NCBI GenBank assembly: GCA_948469885.1
Contig: CAOKMT010000014.1
Span: 1 to 50,222, forward strand
Reading direction: 5' to 3'
Source: an uncultured Sporosarcina sp.
Lineage (GTDB): Bacteria > Bacillota > Bacilli > Bacillales_A > Planococcaceae
Length of the DNA stretch: 50,222 nt
In this document: piece by piece, positions 47,973 to 50,222 of the stretch
How positions within the stretch are numbered: the stretch's first letter is position 1
Layout of the letters: every line of letters begins with the position of its first letter
Position numbers and translations under genes: made by a program
The notes under the pieces: model-generated
Seen by the model: only the letters and a program-made list of their open reading frames with translations
Database searches by the model: none
Told to the model about the DNA's origin: nothing

Positions 47973-49409
47973 TTATTCCTCCACTTCATTCATTACGACT
48001 AAAATTTGTTTTTTTGTGATTCGGATGGCTCCTTGAAAATTGGCACCCATCGCCAGCAAAGTCTCAAGCGATTGTATATGCCATTCTGTCACGCTTTCCC
48101 CAGCAAGTAATAAGGGAATACCGGGAGGATACGGAACAACCGATGCTGCCGCCACCTTGCCCACGGTCTGTGCGTAAGACAGCCATTCCGTCGGCAATTG
48201 CTCCAATTCACTTGCGGTATAATGAAGGACAGAAACCACTTCACTTGGCATCGATAAATGGGGTGCTTTAGCTGTTCCATCCGATTTATCCAGTTGTACC
48301 ACAATCGCCGCCAATTGATCGGAAATTGTTTCGAATGGAAAATGATGTCCTTTCTTTAATAAAGGAAGAACCAATAATACTTGATATGGATCTGCCAGCT
48401 CTACATAAATTCCAGCAGCATCCATCGCTTTCTGTACATCAAAACCTGAAACGCCTTCTACTCGGACGATGAGCTTCAACGGGTCATCCATTTCAATCAC
48501 AAGAAGATGTGGAATTTTCTTGAGTTCCTTTATCAACGATTGTCGCTTATCCATGAATGCGACTTTATCTTCTTCCACATACTCCTCGGCATACGCCCGG
48601 GCATCGTCTAAAGATGCCATCAGCAGATAGGACGGACTGCTAGACTGCAACATCCGTAAATAACGGTCGACACGTTGGGGAGAAACTAAACTCGATCGTA
48701 TATGTAAGAAAGAAGCCATCGTCATCGCCGGTAATGTTTTATGAGCAGAATGAACAACGATATCCGCCCCCATCTGTAATGCTGAACGTGGAAAAGGGGC
48801 GCCAACGATAAAATGGGCGCCGTGTGCTTCATCAACAAGCACAGGAATTTCGTTCGCATGACAAATCCGGATCACTTCTTCCAATTCTGTTCCCGTTTCC
48901 CCGTAGTAGGTAGGATACGTCAAAATGATAGCTTTCGTTTCCGGATAAGCTTTTACTGCTTCATTTATTTGGTCTGCGGTAATCGGTCCGGGTGTACATG
49001 TTTCCAGATCCCAGTCGGGCGTGATGAACACCGGGCGGGCACCCGTCAACTCAAGCGCATGGAAGATCGATTTATGTGCATTGCGCTGTACGATGACCGT
49101 ATCGCCCTCTTGACATACCGCATAGACCATCGCCAAATTGCCGACCGTCGAACCATTAATAAGGAAGAAACTTCGTTCCGCTTCATATAAAGCAGCAAGC
49201 TTCTGCTCCGCCTCATAGATTACACCAGTCGGTTCATGAAGATCATCGAGCCCCTCAAGTTCCGTGACATCATAAGCAAGAGCGGAGCGTAAATCCACCG
49301 GTAAACTGGACAGGAGCCCCCCTTTATGACCCGGTACGTGTAACGAAAGATGGTCTGTTTTTTTGAATTCAATCATTTTTTGCAGTAATGGCCGATTTGA
49401 ATATTGCAC
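47973..49409 (-). CDS. yaaO: Orn/Lys/Arg decarboxylase family protein (YaaO)
   Basis: A PLP enzyme of the fold type I Orn/Lys/Arg decarboxylase family; the substrate is unknown. The 478-residue product has HVPGHKGG (about 24-31), the cofactor histidine/aspartate region [12 protein letters not shown] and the PLP lysine in [13 protein letters not shown]. The start is a GTG with AAAGGA about 12 nt upstream, which is weak. A short ORF with a strong ribosome site ends 18 nt before it. Confidence 0.92.
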   Translation of the reverse strand: MQYSNRPLLQKMIEFKKTDHLSLHVPGHKGGLLSSLPVDLRSALAYDVTELEGLDDLHEPTGVIYEAEQKLAALYEAERSFFLINGSTVGNLAMVYAVCQEGDTVIVQRNAHKSIFHALELTGARPVFITPDWDLETCTPGPITADQINEAVKAYPETKAIILTYPTYYGETGTELEEVIRICHANEIPVLVDEAHGAHFIVGAPFPRSALQMGADIVVHSAHKTLPAMTMASFLHIRSSLVSPQRVDRYLRMLQSSSPSYLLMASLDDARAYAEEYVEEDKVAFMDKRQSLIKELKKIPHLLVIEMDDPLKLIVRVEGVSGFDVQKAMDAAGIYVELADPYQVLLVLPLLKKGHHFPFETISDQLAAIVVQLDKSDGTAKAPHLSMPSEVVSVLHYTASELEQLPTEWLSYAQTVGKVAAASVVPYPPGIPLLLAGESVTEWHIQSLETLLAMGANFQGAIRITKKQILVVMNEVEE

Positions 49410-49427
49410 GTTCTAGTCACGTCCTTT

Positions 49428-49469
49428 TCATAGTTCTAGTATAGAATATCCGCGTGTGAAATTCAGCAT
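49428..49469 (-). CDS. Possible 13-codon leader ORF upstream of yaaO
   Basis: ATG at 49469 after GGGGAGG (10 nt) opens MLNFTRGYSILEL and a stop at 49428. The yaaO start is 18 nt downstream. The ribosome site lies in the loop of a CATACAA/TTGTATG hairpin. It may be a translated leader that couples to yaaO, or a chance ORF. A -10-like TATACT lies within it and would exclude it from the transcript if used. Confidence 0.3.
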   Translation of the reverse strand: MLNFTRGYSILEL

Positions 49470-49582
49470 ACAAGCAAAACCTCCCCTTTTGTATGTTTGC
49501 ATGATCGTTTAGTTGCGTCGATTGGATCAATCGCTTAAAATAAATGGCTACATACTTGAATGCTGAATTGGAGTTGCTTACG

Positions 49583-49927
49583 TTGAAATATAAAAAGAGG
49601 CTACCCATTTTCATTCTTTGTCTTTTACTATTTTTCTTCATTTCAACGAGTCTTAGCTTAATAATTTTAAGTTCCGAAGTTGGTTACATTGCGGACAAAA
49701 ATGAAAACAGAATATGGCTTGTCCAAGACGAGGGGTCTGTTGGAATGGTCGAACAAGAATCTCCTGGTGAAATTGGCGGGGTTTATTATGAAACAAAGTG
49801 GATTCCTTCTTTCATCAAAAATAAAATTAAGATAGGGCAAAAAGTAGAGGTGTATTCAACAGGAGAAATACAAGCTTCCAATCCTGGAAGTGGGAAAGCA
49901 ATCTTTATTGTTATTTTGGATGAGTAA
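49583..49927 (+). CDS. Small membrane-anchored DUF3221-like protein
   Basis: Function unknown. The product of about 114 residues has a basic N-terminus (LKYKKRLPIF), one transmembrane segment or signal (about 6-28) and an extracellular beta-rich part starting GYIADKNENRIWLVQDE, with IGQKVEVYSTGEI near the end, similar to DUF3221 (YobA-type) proteins. The TTG at 49583 has GGAG 9 nt upstream; an ATG at 49544 is in frame but has no ribosome site. It lies outside the conserved yaaO-lysS set and has no neighbours of its own here. Confidence 0.65.
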   Translation: MKYKKRLPIFILCLLLFFFISTSLSLIILSSEVGYIADKNENRIWLVQDEGSVGMVEQESPGEIGGVYYETKWIPSFIKNKIKIGQKVEVYSTGEIQASNPGSGKAIFIVILDE

Positions 49928-49960
49928 TTATAGTAATTTCGGTTCTAAGTCAAATGTTAA

Positions 49961-50045
49961 GGTAAGCCGTCCCGATAGACACGGAAACTAGAATCATCCT
50001 ATGTTTTCCGAAGCTTACCGCTCGCTTTCCCGCAGGAGTCGAGCG
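49961..50045. repeat. REP-like double hairpin
   Basis: GGTAAGC (49961-49967) pairs with GCTTACC (50013-50019), and CGCTCG (50019-50024) with CGAGCG (50040-50045) around TTTCCCGCAGGAGT. It shares the TTCCCGCAGGAGT block with the element at 39609-39723. Confidence 0.55.
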
Positions 50046-50171
50046 GACGCTTCTCCAAACACAATTAGGAATACTTATCCCAAATGAACTCCAATTTAGC
50101 TGGAATTATTTAAAACGACCTATAGGTGAAACAGGTATTGGGATCAGTACTATTAACGCCGATCCCAACAA

Positions 50172-50202
50172 ACAAAAAAAGCCACTACCTATGGGTAATG
50201 AC
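50172..50202 (-). terminator. Terminator of a minus-strand gene off the right edge
   Basis: A stem of GGGTAATGAC with GCCACTACC (50193-50202 and 50181-50189, two mismatches) is followed by TTTTTTTGTTTG on the minus strand. No gene for it is in the window. A GATCCCAA/TTGGGATC inverted repeat lies a little to the left (50137-50168). Confidence 0.6.
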
Positions 50203-50222
50203 TTCTTTAGTGCCTAGCAACG

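Overview
The window is a continuous stretch of chromosome from an endospore-forming Firmicute of the order Bacillales. Gene content and order follow the Bacillus subtilis origin-proximal segment from yaaO to lysS almost gene for gene, but read in reverse, because nearly every gene lies on the minus strand. The sporulation genes spoIIE, spoVT, spoVG, yabP, yabQ, sspF and fin are all present, and several have recognisable sporulation-sigma promoters. Protein lengths and several deletions relative to B. subtilis suggest a Planococcaceae/Sporosarcina-type organism; that placement is inference, the spore-former call is not. In B. subtilis the right edge would be nearer oriC, so most genes would be co-directional with replication running right to left.

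Layout from left to right: (1) 1-240, tandem rRNA-type promoters reading off the left edge, plus the lysS terminator. (2) 350-7182, lysS, then the folate cluster folK-folB-folP-pabC-pabB, then cysK. (3) 7376-10000, a PrsA-like foldase (yacD), hslO and coaX. (4) 10087-16630, ftsH, hpt, tilS and spoIIE. (5) 16811-16974, plus-strand tRNA-Met and tRNA-Glu. (6) 17287-22588, yabR, divIC, yabQ, yabP, rqcP, mazG/yabN and yabM. (7) 22589-23205, a non-coding mosaic of palindromes and hairpins that looks repetitive. (8) 23206-31720, spoVT, mfd, fin, pth, rplY/ctc, prs and glmU. (9) 32092-37154, spoVG, ridA, purR, ispE, sspF, veg, rsmA and rnmV. (10) 37283-41719, yabE, tatD and metG, with a REP-like hairpin between tatD and metG. 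(11) abrB on the plus strand, convergent with rsmI. (12) 42291-49409, rsmI, a GIY-YIG protein, trmN6, yabA, ricT, holB, yaaR, darA, tmk and yaaO. (13) 49583 to the end, a small plus-strand DUF3221-like protein, further hairpins, and the terminator of a gene off the right edge.

The genes serve core functions: folate, pantothenate/CoA and cysteine metabolism, purine salvage and PRPP supply, cell-wall precursor synthesis, translation (LysRS, MetRS, tRNA and rRNA modification, ribosome quality control), transcription-coupled repair, DNA replication (holB, yabA, tmk) and the timing of sporulation (abrB, ricT, spoIIE, fin, spoVT). Several genes found at these positions in B. subtilis are missing: pabA, yazB, dusB, yabS, yabT and yabG. 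I found no CRISPR array, prophage, transposase, toxin-antitoxin pair or defence island, and no obviously new multi-gene system. The most unusual material is the repetitive intergenic DNA (22589-23205, 39609-39723, 49961-50045) and the well-preserved regulatory sites.
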